64,000 nucleotides of DNA from Rhodobacter sp. (GTDB lineage Bacteria > Pseudomonadota > Alphaproteobacteria > Rhodobacterales > Rhodobacteraceae), in the NCBI GenBank assembly GCA_020637595.1, contig JACKKE010000008.1, positions 124,001-188,000 of the forward strand. Direction: 5' to 3'. Shown here piece by piece: positions 33,485-40,484 of the stretch; within the stretch, counting starts at the first letter, position 1; every line of letters begins with the position of its first letter. The notes under the pieces are model-generated. The model was not told where the DNA came from and ran no database searches. It worked only from the letters and a program-made list of their open reading frames with translations. The translations under genes were made by a program, and so were the position numbers.

Positions 33485-34129
33485 TCAACGTCGCAGCGCA
33501 AAGCGGTCGATCAGGGCCTGCCCCATCGCCGGATCGCCGTCAAAACGCACCCCGCCTGTGGACAGGCTGTCGGCAAGGGGGAGGGGGCCATAGATGACCG
33601 CGGCCATCGCGTTGGCCGGCCCGGCAAGGCGCAACGCGGCGGTATCGTCGGGGGCCGGCTGGACGTGGAACCCCTCGGCATCCGCGCGGGTCGCGAAGAT
33701 CTCGCCGCCCATCGTGAAGGCGGCCGTCAGGGCGGGGGCGTCTGCGGGGGCGTGATACATCACCTGCATCGACAGCATCAATGCCGTCGGGCTGATGAAC
33801 TTGCGCGGATCGTGGCCCGGCTGGCGCACACCCCAAAGACACAGCGCGTCGATGATCAGCCGGGCGTCCTGACCCGCCGGGGTCAGGGCATAGACCGCGA
33901 CATTGGCGGGCGGGGGCAGGGTGCGCCGCTCCAGCAGCGCCGCTGCCGCGAGATCGTCGAGCCGTTGCGTCAGCACATTCGTCGCGATCCCCGGCAGGCC
34001 AGCCTTGATCGCGCCGAAGCGTTTCGGCCCCAGCATCAGTTCGCGCAGCACCAGAATTGCCCAGCGGTCGCCCACCAGATCCAGCGCATGCGCTGCCAGA
34101 CAGCCCTCGTTATATCCGTTGCGCGCCAT
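33485..34129 (-). CDS. HxlR-family transcriptional regulator with C-terminal sensor-like domain
   Basis: 214 residues. Residues 1-95 are a winged helix of HxlR type: YNEGCLAAHALDLVGDRWAILVLRELMLGPKRFGAIKAGLPGIATNVLTQRL, with the conserved Cys near the N terminus that senses oxidants or electrophiles in some relatives. The C-terminal ~110 residues (from FISPTALMLSMQ) resemble an SCP2-like or ligand domain and are not in small HxlR proteins. ATG 34129 (MARNGY) or 34132 is the start. Divergent from a VOC gene, with a palindrome between that is the likely operator. Confidence 0.85.
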   Translation of the reverse strand: MARNGYNEGCLAAHALDLVGDRWAILVLRELMLGPKRFGAIKAGLPGIATNVLTQRLDDLAAAALLERRTLPPPANVAVYALTPAGQDARLIIDALCLWGVRQPGHDPRKFISPTALMLSMQVMYHAPADAPALTAAFTMGGEIFATRADAEGFHVQPAPDDTAALRLAGPANAMAAVIYGPLPLADSLSTGGVRFDGDPAMGQALIDRFALRR

Positions 34130-34163
34130 CATGCCTCGTTTCTTGTTATTCAAGATTTCATAG

Positions 34164-34180
34164 TTGCTTTTTGCAAGCAA
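34164..34180. promoter_or_regulatory. Inverted repeat, candidate HxlR operator
   Basis: TTGCTT (34164-34169), five bases, AAGCAA (34175-34180), in the 106-base gap between the divergent HxlR and VOC genes, in AT-rich DNA. Its symmetry and position fit autoregulation plus control of the VOC gene by the HxlR protein. Binding is inferred. Confidence 0.45.
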
Positions 34181-34235
34181 GTGGGTTTAGCCTGTGGTGA
34201 CATCACGTCGCACCCTGTTGATACGAGGATTCCCG

Positions 34236-35009
34236 ATGACCAAAGATTTCCACGGATTGCCCTGTTGGTATGAACTGACCAGCCCGGATACCGCAGCGGC
34301 TGCCACCTTCTATGGCGCGGTGCTCGGCTGGAGTTGGGCCAAGGTCCCGATGGAAGGGATGGACTATCACCTTGCCTCGATGGGTCCGGCAATGGTGGCC
34401 GGAATGATGACCCCGCCGGCCGATGGCATCCCGCCGAACTGGTGCATCTATTTCGCGGTGACCGATTGTGACGCTACAGCGGCGGCGGTTCAGGCCGATG
34501 GCGGCGGGCAGATCGTGCCGCCCAGCGATATCCCCGGCACCGGCCGGTTTGCGATCCTCACCGATCCGCAGGGCGCGGTGTTCGGCATCCTGCAGCCCCT
34601 GCCGATGGAGGATGGCAACGATACTGGCAGGGCCTTCGACCAGAAGACATCCGGCCACGGCCACTGGCATGAGCTGATGACCTCGGACCCCGCCGCGGCG
34701 ATGGCGTTTTATGCCAAACACCTGGGCTGGACCGCCTCGCAGGCGATGGATATGGGCGAGATGGGCACCTATCAGCTGTTCGCGGGGCAGGGCGGGGATA
34801 TGGGGGGCATCATGCGCCAGATGGTCCCGGGGATGCCCAGTTTCTGGCTGCCGTATTTCGGGGCCAACGGGATCGACGCCGCGGTGACGGTGATCACCGC
34901 CGCGGGTGGTAAGGTGCAGAATGGCCCGGTGGAAGTGCCGGGCGGGGCCTTTATCCTGCAGGCGACCGATCCGCAGGGGGCGTGGTTCGCGCTGTCCGGC
35001 CCGCGCTGA
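34236..35009 (+). CDS. VOC family protein, two glyoxalase-like domains
   Basis: 257 residues made of two related vicinal-oxygen-chelate modules. The first begins LPCWYELTSPDTAAAATFYGAVLGW and ends TDPQGAVFGILQP; the second begins GHWHELMTSDPAAAMAFYAKHLGW and ends ATDPQGAWFALSGPR. Such proteins act in aldehyde or xenobiotic metabolism; some conserved metal-ligand Glu/His positions (WYEL, WHEL) are seen, but the substrate is unknown. Divergent partner of the HxlR regulator, which probably controls it. Followed by a strong terminator. Confidence 0.88.
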   Translation: MTKDFHGLPCWYELTSPDTAAAATFYGAVLGWSWAKVPMEGMDYHLASMGPAMVAGMMTPPADGIPPNWCIYFAVTDCDATAAAVQADGGGQIVPPSDIPGTGRFAILTDPQGAVFGILQPLPMEDGNDTGRAFDQKTSGHGHWHELMTSDPAAAMAFYAKHLGWTASQAMDMGEMGTYQLFAGQGGDMGGIMRQMVPGMPSFWLPYFGANGIDAAVTVITAAGGKVQNGPVEVPGGAFILQATDPQGAWFALSGPR

Positions 35010-35021
35010 GGTGGAAACGAA

Positions 35022-35051
35022 AACAGGCGGCCCAAAGGCCGCCTGTTTTTT
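35022..35051. terminator. Bidirectional terminator (VOC gene / tRNA-Gly)
   Basis: 11-bp perfect stem AACAGGCGGCC/GGCCGCCTGTT (35022-35032 with 35037-35047), four-base loop, T-run on the + side and TTTT on the minus side. It ends the + strand VOC gene and the minus-strand tRNA just to its right. Confidence 0.85.
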
Positions 35052-35052
35052 C

Positions 35053-35127
35053 TGGAGCGGGCGATGAGATTCGAACTCACGACCCTAACCTTGGCAAGGT
35101 TATGCTCTACCCCTGAGCTACGCCCGC
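35053..35127 (-). tRNA. tRNA-Gly (anticodon GCC), copy 1
   Basis: Minus-strand cloverleaf of 75 bases with encoded CCA. Acceptor GCGGGCG/CGCCCGC, D arm with AGCTCAGGGGTAGAGC, anticodon stem-loop ACCTTGCCAAGGT with GCC, T arm with GAGTTCGAATCTC. Discriminator T followed by CCA (35053-35055 on the + strand as TGG). Identical to the copy at 35282. Confidence 0.97.
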
Positions 35128-35246
35128 TCGATGGCCGCGATCTAACCCATGTCGGCGGGGGCTGCAAGCGGGTTTCCGGCGGTAGATCAAGATTTTCGCA
35201 GGCGGCGGGCGTCGCGGCAAACCGTGGCGGGTTTGCGCCGGACAAC

Positions 35247-35278
35247 AAAAAACGGCGGCCCGAGAGCCGCCGTTTTTT
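35247..35278. terminator. Terminator between the two tRNA-Gly genes
   Basis: 10-bp stem AAACGGCGGC/GCCGCCGTTT with six-base loop, extended by A6/T6 runs (35247-35252 and 35273-35278), four bases past the 3' end of the right-hand tRNA. T-run present in both directions. It makes the two tRNAs separate transcription units. Confidence 0.8.
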
Positions 35279-35281
35279 GAT

Positions 35282-35356
35282 TGGAGCGGGCGATGAGATT
35301 CGAACTCACGACCCTAACCTTGGCAAGGTTATGCTCTACCCCTGAGCTACGCCCGC
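35282..35356 (-). tRNA. tRNA-Gly (anticodon GCC), copy 2
   Basis: Identical in sequence to the copy at 35053-35127, including encoded CCA; same strand. 154 bases separate the two genes. A second gene for this abundant isoacceptor fits heavy use of GGC/GGT glycine codons. Confidence 0.97.
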
Positions 35357-35590
35357 CCCGTTTCGGTAGGCGCTGATTTAGGCGATGGCGGAACGGGCCG
35401 CAAGGGGTAAAATGCGCCATCCCGGCCATTTTCTGCGCCCGGATTTCGCGGTCTGGCCGGGCGGGGCAATCCGGGTCCGCGTCGCAATGCCGCCGCATTG
35501 GCATCATCGAAAAACCATAATGACGACGCAGGTTTGGCCTGCGCCGAGCCGGTCCCCGGCCCTGTGATCATTGCCCATCAGGATCCTGCC

Positions 35591-35833
35591 ATGACCTCGA
35601 TTCGTGTCCTGTCCGCCGCGCTCGTGCTGACCCTCGCCACACCGGCCTTGTCGCAAACCGCCACGCCGCTCACCGACGAGAATGGCGATGGCATGCTGAG
35701 TTTCTCCGAGCTGCTGCTCAGCTATCCGACGCTGGATATCGACGCCTATTTCGCCGCCGACACCGATGGCGACGGGTTCCTGAACCCGCACGAAACCAAG
35801 ACAGCGCGCGACAACGGCATTCTGCCGCGCTGA
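35591..35833 (+). CDS. Small secreted EF-hand protein (copy 1)
   Basis: 80 residues: signal peptide MTSIRVLSAALVLTLATPALSQ, then a mature part of about 58 residues with two EF-hand-like calcium loops, DENGDGMLSFSE and DTDGDGFLNPHE. Predicted periplasmic calcium-binding protein; the partner is unknown. ATG 35591 with CAGGA eight bases upstream. A second, similar gene follows at 36047, so this is a tandem duplication. A C11 tract lies 14 bases after its stop. Confidence 0.8.
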   Translation: MTSIRVLSAALVLTLATPALSQTATPLTDENGDGMLSFSELLLSYPTLDIDAYFAADTDGDGFLNPHETKTARDNGILPR

Positions 35834-35846
35834 CCCAGGCACGTAT

Positions 35847-35857
35847 CCCCCCCCCCC
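35847..35857 (+). repeat. Homopolymer tract of 11 C
   Basis: Eleven consecutive C between the two EF-hand genes, outside any coding frame I accept. Prone to slippage or to sequencing error. The region 35834-36046 holds no other recognised element. Confidence 0.8.
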
Positions 35858-36046
35858 GCCGGCCACCGGCGTTCGCGGCAGGGCGCGACGGGGCGATCAA
35901 GAGCGCGTGAGCGGGCTGTCCGCCCCCCTGCCGCCCACTGGCGAATCTCCATGCCTTTGATCAGATGGGCGTCGAAGCCGCCGCCGATGCGTCGGTTTCG
36001 ACTAGCGGTCGTCGTGACCGTAAATGCTTCTTTTCGGAGAGAAAAA

Positions 36047-36283
36047 ATGAAGAAGCTCGTTCTGACCCTCGGCGTCGTTTCTGCCCTTGCCGCGGCTCAG
36101 GCCAATGCCCAGACCGTGGTGACCGATGCCGATGGCAACGGCGTCTTTTCCTATGAGGAAATGGTCGCCGCCTTCCCGGATCTGACCCAGGAAGTTTTCA
36201 CCGCCGCCGACACCAACGGTGACGGTGCGCTGGACGCCGACGAGTTGAAAGCTGCTCAGGAAGCCGGGACGATCCCCGCCTGA
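36047..36283 (+). CDS. Small secreted EF-hand protein (copy 2)
   Basis: 78 residues: signal peptide MKKLVLTLGVVSALAAAQANAQ, then two EF-hand loops DADGNGVFSYEE and DTNGDGALDADE separated by AAFPDLTQEVFTAA, ending EAGTIPA. Similar in plan and ending (NGILPR versus AGTIPA) to copy 1. Strong ribosome site CGGAGAGAAAAA before ATG 36047, and lysine-coded start, suggest high expression. Closed by a terminator at 36331. Calcium buffering or sensing in the periplasm is inferred. Confidence 0.85.
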   Translation: MKKLVLTLGVVSALAAAQANAQTVVTDADGNGVFSYEEMVAAFPDLTQEVFTAADTNGDGALDADELKAAQEAGTIPA

Positions 36284-36330
36284 TCGCGCTGAACGGGTCC
36301 GTGACGCGGACCCATCCGACGATGCCTCGT

Positions 36331-36362
36331 GCCGCCCGTTCGATCCCGAACGGGCGGCTTTG
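36331..36362 (+). terminator. Terminator after the EF-hand gene
   Basis: 12-bp perfect stem GCCGCCCGTTCG/CGAACGGGCGGC (36331-36342 with 36347-36358), four-base loop, then TTTGCTTT. Lies between the convergent EF-hand and pyruvate carboxylase genes. Confidence 0.8.
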
Positions 36363-36368
36363 CTTTGG

Positions 36369-39300
36369 TCATTCCAGTTCGATCAGCAGATCCTTGGCCT
36401 CGATCTGCGCGCCGGGCTGGACGTTGACGGCCTTGACCACCGCCGCGCGGTCGGCGTGCAGTCCGGTCTCCATCTTCATCGCCTCGATGGTCAGCAGCAG
36501 GTCGCCGGCCTTGACCTTTTGTCCGACGCTGACCGCGACCGAGGCCACGGCGCCGGGCATCGGCGCGCCGACATGGGCGGGGTTGCCCTCTTCGGCCTTT
36601 GGGCGCACCGATTGCGTCGCCTTCACCTTGCGGTTCGGCACGCGGATCGTGCGCGGCTGGCCGTTCAGCTCGAAGAACACCTTGACGTCGCCGTCCTCGC
36701 CGGTCTCGCCGACCGCGATCAGCCGGACCTCCAGCGTCTTGCCGGGGTCGATTTCGGCGGTGATCTCGTTGCCCGGCTCCATCCCGTAGAAGAAGTTCCA
36801 GGTCGGCAGCGTCCGCACCGGGCCATAGAGCCGGTGGCGGCCCATGTAGTCCAGGAAGACCTTGGGATACATGAGGTAGCCGTTCAGGTCCTCGTCGTCG
36901 ATCTTGAACCCGCCGAGTTCCTTGGAGACCTGCGCGCGCACGGCCTCCAGGTCCACCGGGGGCAGGTGTTTGCCCGGGCGTTCAGTCGACGGCGCCTCGC
37001 CCTTCAGCGCCTTGGTGGTGATGGCGGCGGGGAAGCCACCCTCGGGCTGGCCGAGGTTGCCCTTGAGCATGTCCACCACCGACTCGGGGAAGGCCATGTC
37101 ATGCGCGGGGTCTTCGACCTGGGCGCGGGTCAGCCCCTGGGTCACCATCATCAGCGCCATGTCGCCGACGACCTTGGACGAGGGTGTCACCTTGACGATA
37201 TCGCCAAAGATCTGGTTGGCGTCGGCATAGGCGCGGGCGACCTCGGGCCAACGTTCTTCCAGCCCCAGCGAGCGGGCCTGCGCCTTGAGGTTGGTGAACT
37301 GGCCGCCGGGCATTTCATGCAGGTAGACCTCGGAGGATGGCGCCTGCTGGCCGGTCTCGAAGGCCGCATAATGGGCGCGCACCTGTTCCCAGTAATCCGA
37401 AATCTCGCGGATCGCATCCATGCTGAGGCCGGTGTCGCGCTCGGTATGGCGCAGGGCCTCGACCACCGAGCCGAGCGTCGCCTGCGAGGTATTGCCGCTG
37501 AGCGCATCCATCGCCGCATCCACCGCGTCCACGCCCGCCTCGCTCGCGGCCATGATCGTGGCGATGGCCGCGCCCGACGTGTCATGCGTGTGGAAGTGGA
37601 TCGGCAGGTCGACGGCGTCCTTGAGCGCCGAGAAGAGCACCTTGGCGGCCGGGGCCTTCAGCACCCCCGCCATGTCCTTGACGCCCAGCACATGGGCGCC
37701 GGCGGCCTCCAGCGCCTTGGCCATTTTCACATAGTAATCAACAGTGTATTTCTGCTGCGCCGGGTCCAGCAGGTCGCCGGTATAGCAGATCGTGCCCTCG
37801 CAGATGCGCCCCGATTCGATCACCGCATCCATTGCGACGCGCATGTTCTCAACCCAGTTCAGACTGTCGAAGACACGGAACACATCGACGCCGGTCTCGG
37901 CCGCGCGGGCGACGAAGGCCTGCACCACGTTGTCGGGATAGTTGGTATAGCCGACGCCGTTCGAGGCGCGCAGCAGCATCTGCGTCAGCAGGTTCGGCAT
38001 CGCCTTGCGCAGGTCGCGCAGGCGCTGCCAGGGGCATTCCTGCAAGAACCGATAGGCCACGTCAAAGGTCGCGCCGCCCCAGCATTCGACGCTGAACAGG
38101 CCCGAGAGATTGGCCGCATAGGCGGGGGCCACGCGGATCATGTCGATCGAGCGCATCCGGGTGGCCAGCAGCGACTGGTGCGCGTCGCGCATCGTTGTGT
38201 CGGTGATCAGAAGGCGCGTCTGGTCCTTCATCCAGTCCGCGACACCCTTGGCGCCTTGCTCGGTCAGCAGGGTCTTGGTGCCGTAGGGTGCGTGCTCGGC
38301 ACGCACCTTGGGCGCTTCGGGGGCGCGGGGTTCGGCGGCGGGGCGGGGGCGGCCGGCGGTCTCGGGGTGGCCGTTCACGGTGATGTCGGCCAGATACACC
38401 AACAGCTTCGTTGCCCGGTCGCGGCGCTTCTTGAAGTTGAACAGCTCGGGCGTGGTGTCGATGAACTTGGTCGTCGCCTGATCGGCCAGGAAGGTCGGGT
38501 GTTTCAGCAGGTTCTCGACAAAGGCGATGTTCGTGCTGACGCCGCGGATGCGGAACTCGCGCAGCGCGCGGTCCATGCGGGCGATGGCCTCGGTCGGGGT
38601 GGGCGCCCAGGCCGTCACCTTGACCAGCAGGCTGTCATAATAGCGCGTGATCACGCCACCGGCATAGGCGGTGCCGCCGTCCAGACGGATCCCCATCCCG
38701 GTCGCGCTGCGATAGGCGGTCAGCCGGCCATAATCGGGGATGAAGTTGTTGAGCGGATCCTCGGTGGTGATCCGGCACTGCAGCGCGTGCCCGGAGAGGG
38801 TCACCGCCGCCTGGTCGGGCGTGCCGGTGGCCTCGGCCAGCGTCGCGCCCTCGGCGATGCGGATCTGCGCCTTGACGATGTCGATGCCGGTCACCTCTTC
38901 GGTGACGGTGTGTTCCACCTGGATGCGCGGGTTCACCTCGATGAAGTAGAACTTGCCTTCATCCATATCCATCAGGAATTCGACGGTGCCGGCGTTCTGA
39001 TAGCCGACCGCGTTGCCGATCTTCAGCGCCAGGCCGCAGACCTCGGCGCGCTGGTCCTCGGTCAGATAGGGGGCGGGGGCGCGTTCGACGACCTTCTGGT
39101 TGCGCCGCTGCACGGTGCAGTCGCGTTCATAGAGGTGATAGAGCGCACCGTGGGTATCGCCCAGCAGTTGCACCTCGACGTGACGCGCGCGCTGGATCAT
39201 CTTTTCCAGATAGCCTTCGCCATTGCCAAAGGCCGCCTCGGCCTCGCGCCGGCCCTCGCGGACCTTGCCCTCCAGTTCTTCGGAATTGAAGATCGGCCGC

Positions 39301-39812
39301 ATCCCGCGCCCGCCGCCGCCGTGGCTGGCCTTGAGCATCAAGGGATAGCCGACCGCCTCGGCCATCGCGCGGATCTCGTCCATGTCATCGCCCAGCACCT
39401 CGGTCGCGGGGATCACCGGCACGTCCGCCGCGATGGCCACGCGCCGCGCGCTGGCTTTGTCGCCAAGGGCGCGCATCGTCGCCGCGCGCGGCCCAATGAA
39501 GGTGATGCCCGCCGCGTCGCAGGCATCGACCAGCGCCGGGTTCTCGGACAGCAGGCCATAGCCCGGGTGGATCGCGTCGGCGCCGGCCTTCTTGGCGACG
39601 CGGATGATTTCGGGGATCGACAGATAGGCCGCGACCGGGCCCAGCCCCTCGCCGATGCGATAGGCCTCGTCGGCCTTGAACCGGTGCAGGCCCAGCTTGT
39701 CCTCTTCGGCATAGACGGCGACCGTCTTCTTGCCCAGTTCGTTCGCCGCGCGCATCACGCGGATCGCGATCTCGCCACGATTGGCAACGAGGATCTTGTT
39801 GAAAGTGGCCAT
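36369..39812 (-). CDS. pyc: Pyruvate carboxylase
   Basis: Single-chain biotin enzyme making oxaloacetate from pyruvate and bicarbonate (anaplerosis). 1147 residues. Biotin carboxylase part (~1-450) has KILVANRGEIAIRVMRAANE, the ATP-grasp loop SHGGGGRGMRPI and EVNPRIQVEHTVTEE. The carboxyltransferase TIM barrel (~530-820) has ITDTTMRDAHQSLLATRMR, FSVECWGGATFDVAYRFL and LPIHFHTHDTSGAA. The C-terminal BCCP domain carries the biotinylated Lys in IEAMKMETGLHA. ATG 39812 chosen over a TTG eight codons upstream. A large antisense open frame over it is an artefact of GC-rich codons. Confidence 0.96.
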   Translation of the reverse strand: MATFNKILVANRGEIAIRVMRAANELGKKTVAVYAEEDKLGLHRFKADEAYRIGEGLGPVAAYLSIPEIIRVAKKAGADAIHPGYGLLSENPALVDACDAAGITFIGPRAATMRALGDKASARRVAIAADVPVIPATEVLGDDMDEIRAMAEAVGYPLMLKASHGGGGRGMRPIFNSEELEGKVREGRREAEAAFGNGEGYLEKMIQRARHVEVQLLGDTHGALYHLYERDCTVQRRNQKVVERAPAPYLTEDQRAEVCGLALKIGNAVGYQNAGTVEFLMDMDEGKFYFIEVNPRIQVEHTVTEEVTGIDIVKAQIRIAEGATLAEATGTPDQAAVTLSGHALQCRITTEDPLNNFIPDYGRLTAYRSATGMGIRLDGGTAYAGGVITRYYDSLLVKVTAWAPTPTEAIARMDRALREFRIRGVSTNIAFVENLLKHPTFLADQATTKFIDTTPELFNFKKRRDRATKLLVYLADITVNGHPETAGRPRPAAEPRAPEAPKVRAEHAPYGTKTLLTEQGAKGVADWMKDQTRLLITDTTMRDAHQSLLATRMRSIDMIRVAPAYAANLSGLFSVECWGGATFDVAYRFLQECPWQRLRDLRKAMPNLLTQMLLRASNGVGYTNYPDNVVQAFVARAAETGVDVFRVFDSLNWVENMRVAMDAVIESGRICEGTICYTGDLLDPAQQKYTVDYYVKMAKALEAAGAHVLGVKDMAGVLKAPAAKVLFSALKDAVDLPIHFHTHDTSGAAIATIMAASEAGVDAVDAAMDALSGNTSQATLGSVVEALRHTERDTGLSMDAIREISDYWEQVRAHYAAFETGQQAPSSEVYLHEMPGGQFTNLKAQARSLGLEERWPEVARAYADANQIFGDIVKVTPSSKVVGDMALMMVTQGLTRAQVEDPAHDMAFPESVVDMLKGNLGQPEGGFPAAITTKALKGEAPSTERPGKHLPPVDLEAVRAQVSKELGGFKIDDEDLNGYLMYPKVFLDYMGRHRLYGPVRTLPTWNFFYGMEPGNEITAEIDPGKTLEVRLIAVGETGEDGDVKVFFELNGQPRTIRVPNRKVKATQSVRPKAEEGNPAHVGAPMPGAVASVAVSVGQKVKAGDLLLTIEAMKMETGLHADRAAVVKAVNVQPGAQIEAKDLLIELE

Positions 39813-39895
39813 CCTGTCGGGTCTCCGGTTGGTCAAGCGTTGGGGTCGGCTCGTGCCGATTTCTGCAATGCGGCAACTCGGAATGCAAGGATTGG

Positions 39896-40303
39896 TTACA
39901 ATTGTGGCACACCTTGCGGATCATAGACCTGCGTCAGGTCGCACAGCGCGACCCAGGGGCGGTCGTCGCGGTTGCACAGGGCTGCCGCAACCGACAGCGC
40001 CACCGCTTCTTCGGGCAGGCCGCAGACCACTTCGTGCCAGTGAATCCCCTCGACATGCTGGACAAAGACATCCACCGACCAGCCTGCGGGCTGGCACCAG
40101 TTGGTGGGCAGGCAGTCCGCGGCCAGGGCGCCGCCTGCCACGCATTCGGCGATGGCGGCCTCGAAGGCGAGGGCGGGCGTCGGCCCGATGGCCATGCCGC
40201 TGGACTGTTCCGGGGCTTGGACAAAGGCGATTCCGGCGGGGCCGTCCTGGGCCGGCGCGGCGGTCGGAAGGCACAGGCAGACAAGGGCGATGAGGGTGCG
40301 CAT
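39896..40303 (-). CDS. Secreted cysteine-rich small protein, unknown
   Basis: 135 residues with signal peptide MRTLIALVCLCLPTAAPAQ and a mature part containing six cysteines (IAECVAG, ADCLPTNWCQP, VVCGLPEE, ALCNRDD, ALCDLTQ), enough for three disulfides in the periplasm. Also HVEGIHWHEVVCGLP. I recognise no family. The frame is open upstream to 40357, but ATG 40303 starts a normal signal peptide. Lies between pyc and typA on the same strand, 83 bases before the pyc start. Confidence 0.72.
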   Translation of the reverse strand: MRTLIALVCLCLPTAAPAQDGPAGIAFVQAPEQSSGMAIGPTPALAFEAAIAECVAGGALAADCLPTNWCQPAGWSVDVFVQHVEGIHWHEVVCGLPEEAVALSVAAALCNRDDRPWVALCDLTQVYDPQGVPQL

Positions 40304-40421
40304 GCGGGCTCCGATGCTGGTCAGAAGCAGCCTAGCGCAGGGCGCCGCGAAAGCCAAAGAGGCATTCCGGCGCTTTCAGGCGCAAACCGTCACGCGGCGC
40401 ACCCTGCCCAAATCGCATGCA

Positions 40422-40446
40422 AAAGGGGGGCCATCGGCCCCCCTTT
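40422..40446 (-). terminator. Terminator of typA
   Basis: 11-bp perfect stem AAAGGGGGGCC/GGCCCCCCTTT with a three-base loop, 39 bases past the typA stop on the minus strand, ending in TTTTGC. Confidence 0.8.
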
Positions 40447-40484
40447 CGTGGACGGGAAGCGCCCCGTCCGGGATTTTCGCGGGT

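Noticed and set aside
35064..35345. Short + strand frame starting MRFELTTLTLARL
   Set aside because: Translation of the reverse strand of the two tRNA-Gly genes; a well-known false ORF.
36360..39926. Very long antisense open frame (over 1100 codons) opposite pyruvate carboxylase
   Set aside because: Typical mirror frame in GC-rich DNA; no ribosome site, no family features, and the sense strand encodes a complete biotin enzyme.
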